A stretch of 64,000 nucleotides of DNA from Ilyomonas limi. Its GTDB lineage: Bacteria > Bacteroidota > Bacteroidia > Chitinophagales > Chitinophagaceae. Both the position numbers and the translations under genes were made by a program. This document shows positions 32,845-41,448 of this stretch, piece by piece. Below the pieces are notes generated by a model. The model did no database searches. It worked only from the letters and a program-made list of their open reading frames with translations, and was not told the DNA's origin. The stretch is taken from NCBI RefSeq assembly GCF_005233845.1, contig NZ_SZQL01000012.1, positions 62,001-126,000 of the forward strand, written 5' to 3'. The first letter of the stretch is position 1; each line of letters starts with the position of its first letter.

Positions 32845-33414
32845 TTATACCTCTTCGTAATAGCATTTGCGGCAGCGCGGCTCATATACATCGGTTTCGC
32901 CCAGCAATACTTGTCCGCCCTGCGCCGTTTTGCGGTAAGAATAAGAAGCAATGTTGCCGCATCGCACACATATTGCATGTAGCTTGGTGATGTAATCTGC
33001 AATTGCCAATAAAGCGGGCATTGGTCCAAAAGGTCTGCCTTTATAATCCATATCTAATCCTGCCACAATCACACGGATGCCCCTGGCAGCCAGTTTTTCG
33101 CATACAGAAACAATTTCGGGGTCAAAAAACTGTGCTTCATCTATGCCTACCACATCCACATGACTGGCATACAACAAAATGGTTTGTGAATTTTCGATAA
33201 TGGTAGATGAAATGCTGTTGGCATCATGGCTTACCACATCTGTTTGGTGATAACGGTTGTCAATGGCAGGCTTATAAATTTCGATACGCAGGTTAGCAAT
33301 TTTAGCACGCCGCAAACGGCGTATCAGCTCCTCGGTTTTTCCGCTGAACATAGAGCCGCAAATTACTTCTATCCATCCTCTTTGAGCGCCGTTAATGGAG
33401 GGTTCAATAAACAT
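32845..33414 (-). CDS. tdk: Thymidine kinase
   Basis: A 189-aa type II thymidine kinase (salvage of thymidine to dTMP). P-loop '[21 protein letters not shown]' (near residue 18), Walker B-like '[15 protein letters not shown]' (near 90), and a zinc site from '[13 protein letters not shown]' and '[11 protein letters not shown]' at the C-terminus. Length is typical (about 190 aa). It is divergent from the proline-rich protein gene at 33492. Confidence 0.96.
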   Translation of the reverse strand: MFIEPSINGAQRGWIEVICGSMFSGKTEELIRRLRRAKIANLRIEIYKPAIDNRYHQTDVVSHDANSISSTIIENSQTILLYASHVDVVGIDEAQFFDPEIVSVCEKLAARGIRVIVAGLDMDYKGRPFGPMPALLAIADYITKLHAICVRCGNIASYSYRKTAQGGQVLLGETDVYEPRCRKCYYEEV

Positions 33415-33491
33415 TCTTAAAACTTATTCGTGCAAAAAAAATCCTTACTACCTTAGCCCACTAATTTTAACTACCAAAAGTATAGCATTGC

Positions 33492-34286
33492 ATGGAAAGA
33501 GTGGGCGCTTTTATAAGCAAGCTGCAGGAGCAATATCAACAACAGGCTGATAACAGAACTTTATTAGTTACCGTTCAAATGTTACTTGCTGAGCTGCAAC
33601 AGGATGTAAACGCTAACCGTACCAATAAAAAAGTAGCGGTGGTAATGCCGCATGTACCAACTGTTGCTGCAAATCCCAAACCTGTACCTGAAGAGCAACC
33701 CACACCTGCCCCGGTACCCGAAATACCGCAACCTGCACAGCCGGATATACAACCAGAGCCGGAAGCGCCTGCCGAAATACCAATGCCAGCACCACCCGAA
33801 GCACCGGAAGAACAACCCAGCGAAATTCCGGAGCCGCCTGCAATACCTTCTACTCCCACTTATGGATTAAGGGCTGCTAATCCTGCTTTTTTTATGCCGG
33901 ATGAAGTACCTACACTGGCGCAGCAGGAAGATAAAAGCAGTAAGGAAATTTACCAGTTGAGCTCGCAGGAAGATGGGGAAGAGGTGAGTCTGAATGATAA
34001 ACTAAAGGTGAATAATGCACCCGAACTTGCCAGCAAACTACAGGATGAACCTATCCGCGATTTAAAAAAAGCCATTAATATCAATGATCGTTACCAGTTT
34101 ATCAGCGAGTTGTTCAGGGGTGACGAAACGATGTATGAGCGCAGCATAAAAACTATTAATTCTTTTAACATTTACCAGGAAGCGAATTATTGGATACAGC
34201 GCGAAATGATTTATAAATTGGGTTGGGATGATAATAATCCTATCGTTAAGCACTTCAATCAACTGGTTAAAAGGCGCTTTTCCTGA
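33492..34286 (+). CDS. Proline/glutamate-rich conserved hypothetical protein
   Basis: A 264-aa protein with three parts: an N-terminal helical segment (MERVGAFISKLQEQYQQQAD, 1-45), a low-complexity Pro/Glu/Ala linker (about 52-120) and a conserved C-terminal helical domain ('DLKKAININDRYQFISELFRG', near 185-205, then 'YWIQREMIYKLGWDDNNPIV'). I know this C-terminal pattern from hypothetical Bacteroidota proteins, with no function assigned. No signal peptide. The last 28 bp overlap the end of the convergent waaA gene. Opposite-strand ORFs across the Pro-rich part are artefacts of composition. Confidence 0.75.
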   Translation: MERVGAFISKLQEQYQQQADNRTLLVTVQMLLAELQQDVNANRTNKKVAVVMPHVPTVAANPKPVPEEQPTPAPVPEIPQPAQPDIQPEPEAPAEIPMPAPPEAPEEQPSEIPEPPAIPSTPTYGLRAANPAFFMPDEVPTLAQQEDKSSKEIYQLSSQEDGEEVSLNDKLKVNNAPELASKLQDEPIRDLKKAININDRYQFISELFRGDETMYERSIKTINSFNIYQEANYWIQREMIYKLGWDDNNPIVKHFNQLVKRRFS

Positions 34287-35509
34287 ATGTACTGAATGAC
34301 TTTACCGGTAGCGCCTGCATTACCCTGCACATAGTGCAGCGAGGCAGCGCAAGACTGTGCATATTGTTCTTCGTTGCTGAGCAATTCATCTAATACTTTT
34401 TCCAGTTCTAAGGCATTTTCTATACTGTAAGCGCCACCTGCTTCTATCAGCTCGCCGGCTTCGGGAAATTTATCGTGCACCGGGCCAAATAAAACGGGTT
34501 TTGCAAACACTGCCGGCTCCAGAATATTGTGAATGCCATCGCCGCCAAAAGCACCGCCAACATAACAAATGGTTGCATATTTATACAAGCGGCTAAGCAT
34601 ACCAATGTTATCAATTAGTAATGTATTAATGCCTGCCGTGTTGTGCGCCTTGCCTAAATGCGAGTAGCGTACGGTATGCTTATATAAACGTTCACATTCT
34701 TTCAACCGTTCCTCGCTAATATCATGCGGTGCAATAATGAAACGCATATCAGGATGATGAATGACAAAATGGTCTAATTCTTCATCATCTTCCGTCCAGG
34801 TGCTGCCCGCAACTATCGTTTTTTTACCGGCACAAAAAGCTTCAATAAGTGGCACCGGTTCAAAGTTTTGTGCAGTGGCTAATACACGATCAAAACGGGT
34901 ATCGCCGCTTACACCCGCGTTGGCTATGCCAATAGATTGCAGCAGTTGCAATGCTTTGGGTGTTTGCACAAAAAGGTATGTAAAATAGCGCAACATGCGG
35001 CGGTAAAAACCACCATATTTCTTAAAGAAAATCTGGTTTTCTCTAAACAATCCCGATACAAGCAGCAAAGGAATATCGCGCTTGCGGATGGCTTTTAAAT
35101 AATAAAACCAGAACTCATATTTCACAAACACCACCAGCGATGGACGAACGGTTGTTACAAACCTTTTGGCATGTAGCGGACTATCCATTGGCAGGTAACA
35201 AATAAAATCGGCCAGCTTATAATTCTTTCTTATTTCGTAGCCCGAAGGAGAGAAAAACGTAACCAGGATTTTGTGTCTTTGATACATGGTTTTCAAGCCT
35301 TCCAAAACCGGTCTGCCCTGTTCAAACTCGCCTAATGATGCGCAATGAAACCATATTACGGGCGCGGTATTGCTTTTAAAATAATGATACACATCTTCCA
35401 TTACATCTTTTCTGCCCCGCACCCACAGCTTTGCTTTCTTATTAAAAAGGGAAAGCACGCGCGCTGCAACCGGGTATAATGTTATAAACAGGTAATAGAA
35501 CGGTCTCAT
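34259..35509 (-). CDS. waaA: 3-deoxy-D-manno-octulosonic acid (Kdo) transferase
   Basis: A 416-aa GT30 glycosyltransferase adding Kdo to lipid A at the inner membrane. N-terminal hydrophobic anchor (MRPFYYLFITLYPVAARVLSL), GT-B fold with 'IWFHCASLGEFEQGRPVL' (near 50-67), 'LVVFVKYEFWFYYLKAI' (near 125) and the C-terminal sugar-nucleotide motif 'GGAFGGDGIHNILEPAVFAK' (near 320-340). Length is normal. Its 3' end overlaps the convergent gene at 33492-34286 by 28 bp. Confidence 0.94.
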   Translation of the reverse strand: MRPFYYLFITLYPVAARVLSLFNKKAKLWVRGRKDVMEDVYHYFKSNTAPVIWFHCASLGEFEQGRPVLEGLKTMYQRHKILVTFFSPSGYEIRKNYKLADFICYLPMDSPLHAKRFVTTVRPSLVVFVKYEFWFYYLKAIRKRDIPLLLVSGLFRENQIFFKKYGGFYRRMLRYFTYLFVQTPKALQLLQSIGIANAGVSGDTRFDRVLATAQNFEPVPLIEAFCAGKKTIVAGSTWTEDDEELDHFVIHHPDMRFIIAPHDISEERLKECERLYKHTVRYSHLGKAHNTAGINTLLIDNIGMLSRLYKYATICYVGGAFGGDGIHNILEPAVFAKPVLFGPVHDKFPEAGELIEAGGAYSIENALELEKVLDELLSNEEQYAQSCAASLHYVQGNAGATGKVIQYIQEKRLLTS

Positions 35510-35914
35510 TTTACAATATTACTATTATCTGCTGATGATGGGCAGGTTGATGTATAAGTGCTATCAGTACTGTTCCTTTTGGGCATTTTATTTCTCTTTA
35601 AAAAAATAATGCAAATGCAATATAAGCTCGTTAATCATCTGCATTATTCTGTACAAGCAGTTTTTAGTTCAGCAAAAAAATCTCAGAACAGCGGGTTACA
35701 TTTTTACAGCAAAAGTTATCAACTGATACAGATGTCTGCCTTTATTTATTCATCATTTTAATACAACTGTATGACTTCGTAAAGCCCTGGTGCTGCTCAA
35801 TTGCGGCCTTCTTCTGCACGTATATACTTTAATAAAAAAAGAAAAATTCACTTCTTTTTTATGTAAATTTTCTCTCACTTCATCTTATTTATTAAACACT
35901 TTTAATCAACTTTT
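35510..35914. other. 405-bp divergent intergenic region, no recognised element
   Basis: AT-rich DNA between waaA and the DUF4349 gene. It must hold both promoters, but I see no good match to TAnnTTTG close to either start. A 67-codon ORF at 35558-35761 has no protein-like features. Confidence 0.5.
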
Positions 35915-36856
35915 ATGAAACTACCTTTTTACAGTGTAGCTGTGATAGCTATGTGCTTACTTGTTGCCTGCAGCAGCAATAGTAATAAACTAAATGAAAC
36001 TGCCGATTCTGCTGAAGGTGCGTCAATACAAGATGTAACGTTGGCTGCTCCTGCTCCGCCACCTACAGCAGGAGAGGAAGAAAAGGCTAATAATTTTTCC
36101 GGTGAATTTAGTGTGGTATCTGCCGATACAATCAATCAAAGAAGCAGTGTAGCCAATCCTGATATATTACATGCCGGCAATCCGACAACTGAAGACTGGG
36201 ACAAAAAGATTATTAAAACAGCAAGACTAACATTGGAATTGAAAAACTATACTACTTTCAATACAGCTATACATGATAAGCTAAAAAGGTATGGCGCTTA
36301 CATAGCCGGTGAGCAGCAAACAGAGAGCGATGCACGTATTGAAAATATACTCACTATAAAAGTGCCTGTAGTCTTATTTGAAAGCCTGATGAATAGTATA
36401 GGCGGCGATGGTATAAAAGTATTGGAGAAAAACATCAGCACCGAAGATGTAACCGGCGAAGTAGTAGATATAAAAGCACGTATAGAAGCTAAACAACAGG
36501 TGCGCGACAGATATCTGGAGCTGCTAAAACAGTCTAAATCAATGAAAGATATACTGGCGGTGCAGGAAGAAATAAATGGCATACAGGAAGACCTGGAGGC
36601 AGCTTCGGGCAGGGCTTCCTATCTGTCGCACAGTGCTGCGTACAGTACCATTAATCTTACGTATTATCAATATCTCAATGGTAACAGCGCAGATACTGCC
36701 GAGCCTTCTTTTATTACTAAAGTAGAAGCAGCTTTTGCTACCGGTGGTACAATAATTACCAATATCATTTTATTCTTTATCTCGGTATGGCCGCTGGTAC
36801 TAGCAGGTGGTATATTACTATTGTATGTGAAAAAATGGAAGCTGAAAAAAGCATAA
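35915..36856 (+). CDS. DUF4349 domain lipoprotein
   Basis: A 313-aa predicted lipoprotein (signal MKLPFYSVAVIAMCLLVACSS with lipobox LVAC, Cys 19). The DUF4349 domain spans about 90-285: 'KIIKTARLTLELKNYTTFN' start, a central coiled region ('LELLKQSKSMKDILAVQEEI' near 208-228), and a terminal transmembrane helix (IILFFISVWPLVLAGGILLL, about 282-301). DUF4349 proteins are envelope proteins of unknown function, found widely. It has no close co-directional neighbour, so it is probably a single-gene unit. Confidence 0.85.
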   Translation: MKLPFYSVAVIAMCLLVACSSNSNKLNETADSAEGASIQDVTLAAPAPPPTAGEEEKANNFSGEFSVVSADTINQRSSVANPDILHAGNPTTEDWDKKIIKTARLTLELKNYTTFNTAIHDKLKRYGAYIAGEQQTESDARIENILTIKVPVVLFESLMNSIGGDGIKVLEKNISTEDVTGEVVDIKARIEAKQQVRDRYLELLKQSKSMKDILAVQEEINGIQEDLEAASGRASYLSHSAAYSTINLTYYQYLNGNSADTAEPSFITKVEAAFATGGTIITNIILFFISVWPLVLAGGILLLYVKKWKLKKA

Positions 36857-36983
36857 TGGACTTTGTATTTTACTGCGAAGGAAGAGAAGCTTTTTTCTTT
36901 ATTTATGCAGGATCAATTGAAGTAGAAAAGTAAGTAATAAACAGCCGACATTTGCAACTGCATTGTGTAGCATTTTAGCTGTT

Positions 36984-37631
36984 CTAACTATTGGTTTTAT
37001 ACACAAGTATCCAGTAATACTTCAAATGAATAAAATTTACTTCACTTGCAACTTTTTCTAACTTATTTTTTATAAATGTTTCTGTTGAAAAATTTTTAAG
37101 TACCAGGTGCGTAGAGCCATCAGCTAATTGTCTCTTCTGAAAAGTATTACCTGCTGCATCGGTATGTGTGATGGGTAAATTACTGCCGGTTACAAAATTA
37201 TTATCCATAAAAACAACCGTTCCACCAGGTGCAACACAGCATTGGATGGTTGCGATAAAAGTTGGTATTTCCTGCAGTAAAATATGACTCCAGATAAAGC
37301 CGCCAAATAAGCTATTGTATGGTTGAGCAGTTTGATATTGAAAAAAATCAGCCAGCTCAAAAGAGACATTGGCTTTAGCATAATGCTTCTGTTTTGCTAT
37401 ATCAATTACAGATTGGTTAATGTCTGTTGCATGTATTGCAGAAGCAACGGCAGCTATTTTCTCTGTCCAAAAACCAGTACCACAGGCAATTTCCAGTACT
37501 TGTTTATCAATGAAAATGTTTTGCAGAATAGTAGTAGCAGTAGCTATATCTTGCTGCCGCTCCGGCTTATGATAAATGCTTTCGTAATCGGTTGCCCGTT
37601 GCTGATAATAATCAACTAAGCTGGTATTCAT
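36984..37631 (-). CDS. Class I SAM-dependent methyltransferase
   Basis: A 215-aa protein with SAM-binding motif 'QVLEIACGTGFWTEKIA' (near residue 38), 'IHATDINQSVIDIAKQK' (near 66) and 'GFIWSHILLQEIPTF' (near 110) followed by 'PGGTVVFMDNNFV'. A small-molecule methyltransferase fold is clear; the substrate is not. It is convergent with the DUF4349 gene and 142 bp downstream of the Gfo/Idh oxidoreductase gene. Confidence 0.82.
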   Translation of the reverse strand: MNTSLVDYYQQRATDYESIYHKPERQQDIATATTILQNIFIDKQVLEIACGTGFWTEKIAAVASAIHATDINQSVIDIAKQKHYAKANVSFELADFFQYQTAQPYNSLFGGFIWSHILLQEIPTFIATIQCCVAPGGTVVFMDNNFVTGSNLPITHTDAAGNTFQKRQLADGSTHLVLKNFSTETFIKNKLEKVASEVNFIHLKYYWILVYKTNS

Positions 37632-37773
37632 GCAGGCAGGACTATTTTCTGTTGAGTTGTTCTTTTATAATGCTTTTTCTCTCATTGCAGCGAATAAAAA
37701 AAATAGCGTTTTCGCAGCGATACCTGTTTTCGCTGCGAAAACACTATTAACTTCCGTTTTCCACGGTAGAAAA

Positions 37774-38889
37774 TTACAATTTCAATGGTACTTTTTTAGC
37801 CAGTTTCACTGCTTCATAAATGGCATCAATAATTTTTAAATCTTTCACTGCTTCTTCGCCATCCACCGGGATAATGGGCTGTTTCCCTTCCAAAATAATC
37901 TGTGCCATTTCATCCATCTGCACCGTTTGATGTGTTACAACCGGCTGATTGATTTCCCCTTTATTAGTTCGTCCCTGAATGGGTCCATATCCGGTAGCCG
38001 GGTATAGTTCTGCCCAGCCATTTAATCCATCCAGGAAAAAACGGTCCAAATTATTCATTGCATAGGTGGACAGGCAGGAGGCTACCGCACCGCTTGGAAA
38101 ACCCAGTTGAAACTGGATAGTTTCATCAATCCCTTCTTTAAACTTTTCCGGGTTTGTTTTTGTTTCTTCTGCCGTTACCCACACCGGCTCTTCGCCTGTC
38201 ATATACCGGGCGCCATTAATAGAATAGATGCCAATATCCATCATAGCGCCGCCACCGGAGAGTGCTTTGTTCAACCGCCATTGCGTAGGATCGCCAATTA
38301 CAAAGCCCGATAAGCCCTGGAAGAATGTAATCTTACCAAACTCACCCGCTTTACGCATACGCACTATTTCGAGTGTATGTGGCTCAAAGTGCATACGATA
38401 GCCAACAAGCAGCTTTACGTCTGCTTTTTTACACGCATCCACCATTTCCTGTCCTTCTTTAGCATTCACTGCCATTGGCTTTTCGCATATTGCATGCTTG
38501 CCTGCTTTTGCTACGCGTATAACTGCATCGTGGTGCAATGCATTGGGTGTAATGACATACACAGCATCAATATCGGGGTTGTTTTTTATTGCATCATAAT
38601 TTTCGTAATTGTAGCAGTTCTTCGCCGGTATATTGTATTTCTGTTGCCAGTCGGTCAGTTTAGAAGGGGTACCACTGATAGCGCCAACCAGTTTAGCCCT
38701 TGTACAAGCCTGCATGGCATTGGCTACCCGGGTGCCATAACCGCCCAAGCCCATAATGGCTACACGCAATATAGGACCATCGTAAGGCTTTTCTTCCAAA
38801 TGGGATGATGCGGCAAAGGCTTGGTTCATAAAGAAAAAAGCAGGCGTAGCTGCGGTCATTGTTTGTAGAAATTGACGACGCGATTTCAT
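37774..38889 (-). CDS. Gfo/Idh/MocA family oxidoreductase, exported
   Basis: A 371-aa NAD(P)-dependent sugar-type oxidoreductase. The N-terminus MKSRRQFLQTMTAATPAFFF resembles a Tat signal, with SRRQFLQ. The Rossmann motif is 'VAIMGLGGYGTRVANAM' (near 42), the catalytic region 'HAICEKPMAVNAKEGQEM' (near 132, Glu-Lys-Pro), and the C-terminal half has 'GGGAMMDIGIYSINGARYM' (near 208). The family oxidises or reduces sugars and cyclitols; the substrate is unknown. Export to the periplasm is inferred from the signal and is common for Bacteroidota members of this family. Confidence 0.87.
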   Translation of the reverse strand: MKSRRQFLQTMTAATPAFFFMNQAFAASSHLEEKPYDGPILRVAIMGLGGYGTRVANAMQACTRAKLVGAISGTPSKLTDWQQKYNIPAKNCYNYENYDAIKNNPDIDAVYVITPNALHHDAVIRVAKAGKHAICEKPMAVNAKEGQEMVDACKKADVKLLVGYRMHFEPHTLEIVRMRKAGEFGKITFFQGLSGFVIGDPTQWRLNKALSGGGAMMDIGIYSINGARYMTGEEPVWVTAEETKTNPEKFKEGIDETIQFQLGFPSGAVASCLSTYAMNNLDRFFLDGLNGWAELYPATGYGPIQGRTNKGEINQPVVTHQTVQMDEMAQIILEGKQPIIPVDGEEAVKDLKIIDAIYEAVKLAKKVPLKL

Positions 38890-39212
38890 AAGTGTTGAGT
38901 GGTGTTTTAAATGATGTTTTCAGATTAAAAAGGCAAACAGGAAAAGGAACTATAAAAATAAGCGTATCTGCACATTATCAGCATTAAAACAGCATTATTT
39001 GTACTTTTTTGAACCACAGCGGCATTCAACAACACCGCGTACCCTAAAGATGAGTATAGAACATGCTCTGTGGCGTGCTGTGATTTCCTGTGCTGCTATG
39101 GTTTAAAAAATAAAAAGGTTCCGAACCTTTTAAAGCTCCGAACCTTTTGTTATATCCTGTTAAATCCTATTTATTCAATAATTTCATAAATCACAGTTCA
39201 GATACACCCCGT
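38890..39212. other. 323-bp gap with palindromic repeat and terminator
   Basis: No ORF. Contains an imperfect inverted pair, AACCACAGCGGCA (39012-39024) and TGCTGCTATGGTT (39091-39103), related to the element near 16217. Next to it is the terminator of the glycosyltransferase gene (39109-39135). Confidence 0.55.
39109..39135 (-). terminator. Terminator-like hairpin downstream of the glycosyltransferase gene
   Basis: On minus, AAAAGGT-TCGGA-ACCTTTT followed by a T-rich run. AAAAGGTTCGGA is repeated directly upstream (about 39136-39148), so two overlapping hairpins are possible. Confidence 0.6.
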
Positions 39213-39986
39213 TCAGCATTCCTGAACCGGCGCTGCTGCAACCAATGTTTTATTGCCCACCTTGCGACGGTAATTTTTAAACACACTTTGCCATTGTATT
39301 TTTAGCACGCCCAAAATTCCTTCCTTCAAAATCCCTTTCGACATTTTGCTAGTGCCATGCTTACGATCGCGAAAAACAATTGGCACTTCTACAATTTTAA
39401 AGCCCAGCTTCCACGCGGCAAATTTCATTTCTACCTGAAAGGCATAGCCTACAAATTGTATTTCATCAAAATTGATCGTGTCTAATACCTTTCTTTTATA
39501 ACCAACAAACCCTGCAGTCGGGTCGTTCACCGGCATCCAGGTAATCATTCTGGTATAAATGGCACCACCGCGCGAATACACATGCCGTATAAGAGGCCAA
39601 TTTTCTATATGACCATCTCGTACGTAGCGGCTGCCAACGGCTACATCGGCACCGTTTTTACAAGCTTTGTACAGCCTGTCCAGGTCGGCCGGATCGTGCG
39701 AAAAATCGGCATCCATTTCAAAAATGTATTCGTAGCCGCGGGCAAGCGCCCATTTAAAGCCATGAATATAAGCTGTGCCCAACCCCAGTTTGCCTTTGCG
39801 TTCTTCTATAAACAGGCAATCAGGATATTCACCGAATAAATCTTTCACCATTTGCGCTGTACCATCGGGCGAGCCATCATCTACCACCAACACATGAAAA
39901 TGCTGTTGCAGTGCAAATATGACGCGGAGTATAGCAACAATATTATCTTTTTCGTTATATGTGGGTATAATGATTAATTTTTTCAA
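39213..39986 (-). CDS. Polyprenol monophosphomannose synthase-like glycosyltransferase (GT2)
   Basis: A 257-aa GT-A enzyme. It begins MKKLIIIPTYNEKDNIVAIL, with 'LVVDDGSPDGTAQMV' (near 33), the DxD-like 'YIFEMDADFSHDPADL' (near 86-101), 'DVAVGSRYVRDG' (near 113) and 'FRDRKHGTSKMS' (near 205). This set is typical of dolichol-phosphate-mannose synthase relatives, which load a sugar on a polyprenyl phosphate at the inner membrane. No C-terminal membrane domain is present, so it is the short soluble form. The acceptor and sugar are not proven. Confidence 0.88.
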   Translation of the reverse strand: MKKLIIIPTYNEKDNIVAILRVIFALQQHFHVLVVDDGSPDGTAQMVKDLFGEYPDCLFIEERKGKLGLGTAYIHGFKWALARGYEYIFEMDADFSHDPADLDRLYKACKNGADVAVGSRYVRDGHIENWPLIRHVYSRGGAIYTRMITWMPVNDPTAGFVGYKRKVLDTINFDEIQFVGYAFQVEMKFAAWKLGFKIVEVPIVFRDRKHGTSKMSKGILKEGILGVLKIQWQSVFKNYRRKVGNKTLVAAAPVQEC

Positions 39987-40064
39987 AGCGGCGGCAAGAG
40001 GTTTTGATGGAAAATTACATTTAAATTGTCTATCTTAGGCAGGCAGCTAATTAAAAATGCTTCT

Positions 40065-40835
40065 TTAAACTTTTTTTAGCAAAGTACGGTTGAGAATCTC
40101 GGTGAGTTTCTGTTTCGTATGCATTGTAAAATCGCCTTTCATCATCCAATCGTAATATTGTGGTTCCTGCTTTAACACTTCCACTACCGTTCTGCCTTTG
40201 TGCTTACCAAAATTGAATACTTCTACACCATTTACCTTGATGAAACGCCGCGAAAAATCTACCATATCTTCTTCGCCGCAAAACTTGCAGATTGTTTCTA
40301 ACGTATTGCCAATGTGCGGATAACGCTCTAACTGTGCTTCTAATATCTCCCATGTTGCCAGCGCATCCGATTCGGCACTGTGTGCATCTGTAAGGTCTTT
40401 GCCACAGTAAAATTTATAGGCAGCCGTAAGTGTACGCTGCTCCATCAGATGGAAAATTTTTTGCACATCAATGAGTTTGCGCCCTTCTACACTGAACTGT
40501 AAACCGCAACGCAAAAACTCTTCTATCAGCATCGGAATATCAAAGCGGTTACTGTTGTAGCCGCCAATATCGCAAGGCTCCAAAAACTGTTTTATTTCAT
40601 TGGCAATCTGTTTAAAGGTGGGTGCCCCTTTTACCATGTCATCCGAAATGCCATGAATGGCATAAGCGCCTTCGGAGATAGGCATTTGCGGGTTGACGAG
40701 CTTGCGCTTGACTAGCCGTTCCCCATCGGGCATTATTTTGATGATAGCAATTTCTACTATCTTATCGGTTGACAGATTCAAACCTGTCGTTTCTAAATCA
40801 ATAAAAGCAACCGGACGTTGCAGCAGTAATCTCAT
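40065..40835 (-). CDS. DnaQ-like 3'-5' exonuclease with DUF3820-type tail
   Basis: A 256-aa DEDDh exonuclease. ExoI 'VAFIDLETTGLNLSTDKI' (Asp14, Glu16), ExoII 'IGGYNSNRFDIPMLIEEF' (Asp near 100) and ExoIII 'LTDAHSAESDALATWEI' (His and Asp near 148-154) are intact. Residues about 205-250 ('FNFGKHKGRTVVEVLKQEPQ', 'YYDWMMKGDF') match a DUF3820-like C-terminal module. Resembles DNA polymerase III epsilon-like repair or processing exonucleases rather than the polymerase subunit itself. It stands alone on the minus strand. Confidence 0.88.
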   Translation of the reverse strand: MRLLLQRPVAFIDLETTGLNLSTDKIVEIAIIKIMPDGERLVKRKLVNPQMPISEGAYAIHGISDDMVKGAPTFKQIANEIKQFLEPCDIGGYNSNRFDIPMLIEEFLRCGLQFSVEGRKLIDVQKIFHLMEQRTLTAAYKFYCGKDLTDAHSAESDALATWEILEAQLERYPHIGNTLETICKFCGEEDMVDFSRRFIKVNGVEVFNFGKHKGRTVVEVLKQEPQYYDWMMKGDFTMHTKQKLTEILNRTLLKKV

Positions 40836-41041
40836 CCAAAAAATTTTTAGTTGGAAAAACGAAAATAAGGCAGAAAATAATTGTGGAAATTGTTTTAATA
40901 AAAATAGGATTTATTAATGATTTATAGCAAGTGGCGAATATATTTTAGTGCACGTATTTATTTGATGCGGATGTGAATGCAACCTTATTATTCGTTATTT
41001 TTTCAAAAATAAAAATCTGCTTTCAACTAATAAGTGCACAC

Positions 41042-41049
41042 TACCTTTG
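41042..41049 (+). promoter_or_regulatory. -7 element immediately before the DUF721 gene
   Basis: TACCTTTG ends 4 bp before the ATG at 41054. A start of transcription 5-7 nt downstream would fall on the start codon, giving a leaderless mRNA. TTTC lies 17 bp upstream as a weak -33. Confidence 0.55.
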
Positions 41050-41053
41050 TTGC

Positions 41054-41335
41054 ATGTCTGAATATCACATTGGCGATGCCATGAAGGCATTTCTCAACAA
41101 GAGCAACCTTAAAAATGGTGTGCGTGCCGTGCAGATAGAAAATGTATGGACCGAACTAATGGGTAAGACCATTGCTAAATACACCGATAAAATTCAGATT
41201 ATCAACAACACCTTATTTATCACCACCTCCATTGGTCCGCTCAAGCATGAGTTGCTTTTTCAAAAGGATAAAATTATACAACGTGTAAACGAAGCTTTGG
41301 GCGAAAATGTGATTAAGGAAGTGGTGATTCAGTAA
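41054..41335 (+). CDS. DUF721 family protein (DciA-like)
   Basis: A 93-aa protein (MSEYHIGDAMKAFLNKSNLK) with the DUF721 core 'VQIENVWTELMGKTIAKYTD' (near 22-41) and 'LFITTSIGPLKHELLFQKDK' (near 51-70). DUF721 includes DciA, the ancestral replicative helicase loader of many bacteria; short Bacteroidota members are its relatives, but the role here is inferred only. I chose ATG 41054 since residues before it (from 40973) are not family-like and the -7 element lies there. It is convergent with the DoxX-like gene. Confidence 0.82.
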   Translation: MSEYHIGDAMKAFLNKSNLKNGVRAVQIENVWTELMGKTIAKYTDKIQIINNTLFITTSIGPLKHELLFQKDKIIQRVNEALGENVIKEVVIQ

Positions 41336-41448
41336 GAATTGTGAATTGTCAACTGTGAATACTATTAATTCCTTTTAGGATATAGCGTTTTTACATCTGC
41401 TTTTCCCACTTACAGCTCACCATTCACAAATTTGCCATCTCACAATTC
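41336..41448. repeat. Inverted repeat of the GAATTGTGAATTG type between convergent genes
   Basis: The left arm 41336-41360 (begins GAATTGTGAATTGTCAACTG) and the right arm 41422-41448 (ends TCACAATTC) are inverted, allowing a two-base gap. The left arm starts at the DUF721 stop and the right arm runs into the last codons of the DoxX-like gene. It probably acts as a terminator for both. Confidence 0.6.

Noticed and set aside
33575-33859. Several opposite-strand ORFs with Gly/Cys/Arg-rich products
   Set aside because: They are frame shadows of the Pro/Glu-rich stretch of the gene at 33492-34286 and look nothing like folded proteins.
35558-35761. A 67-codon ORF in the waaA-DUF4349 gap
   Set aside because: Low-complexity, no promoter nearby and no family-like pattern; likely chance.
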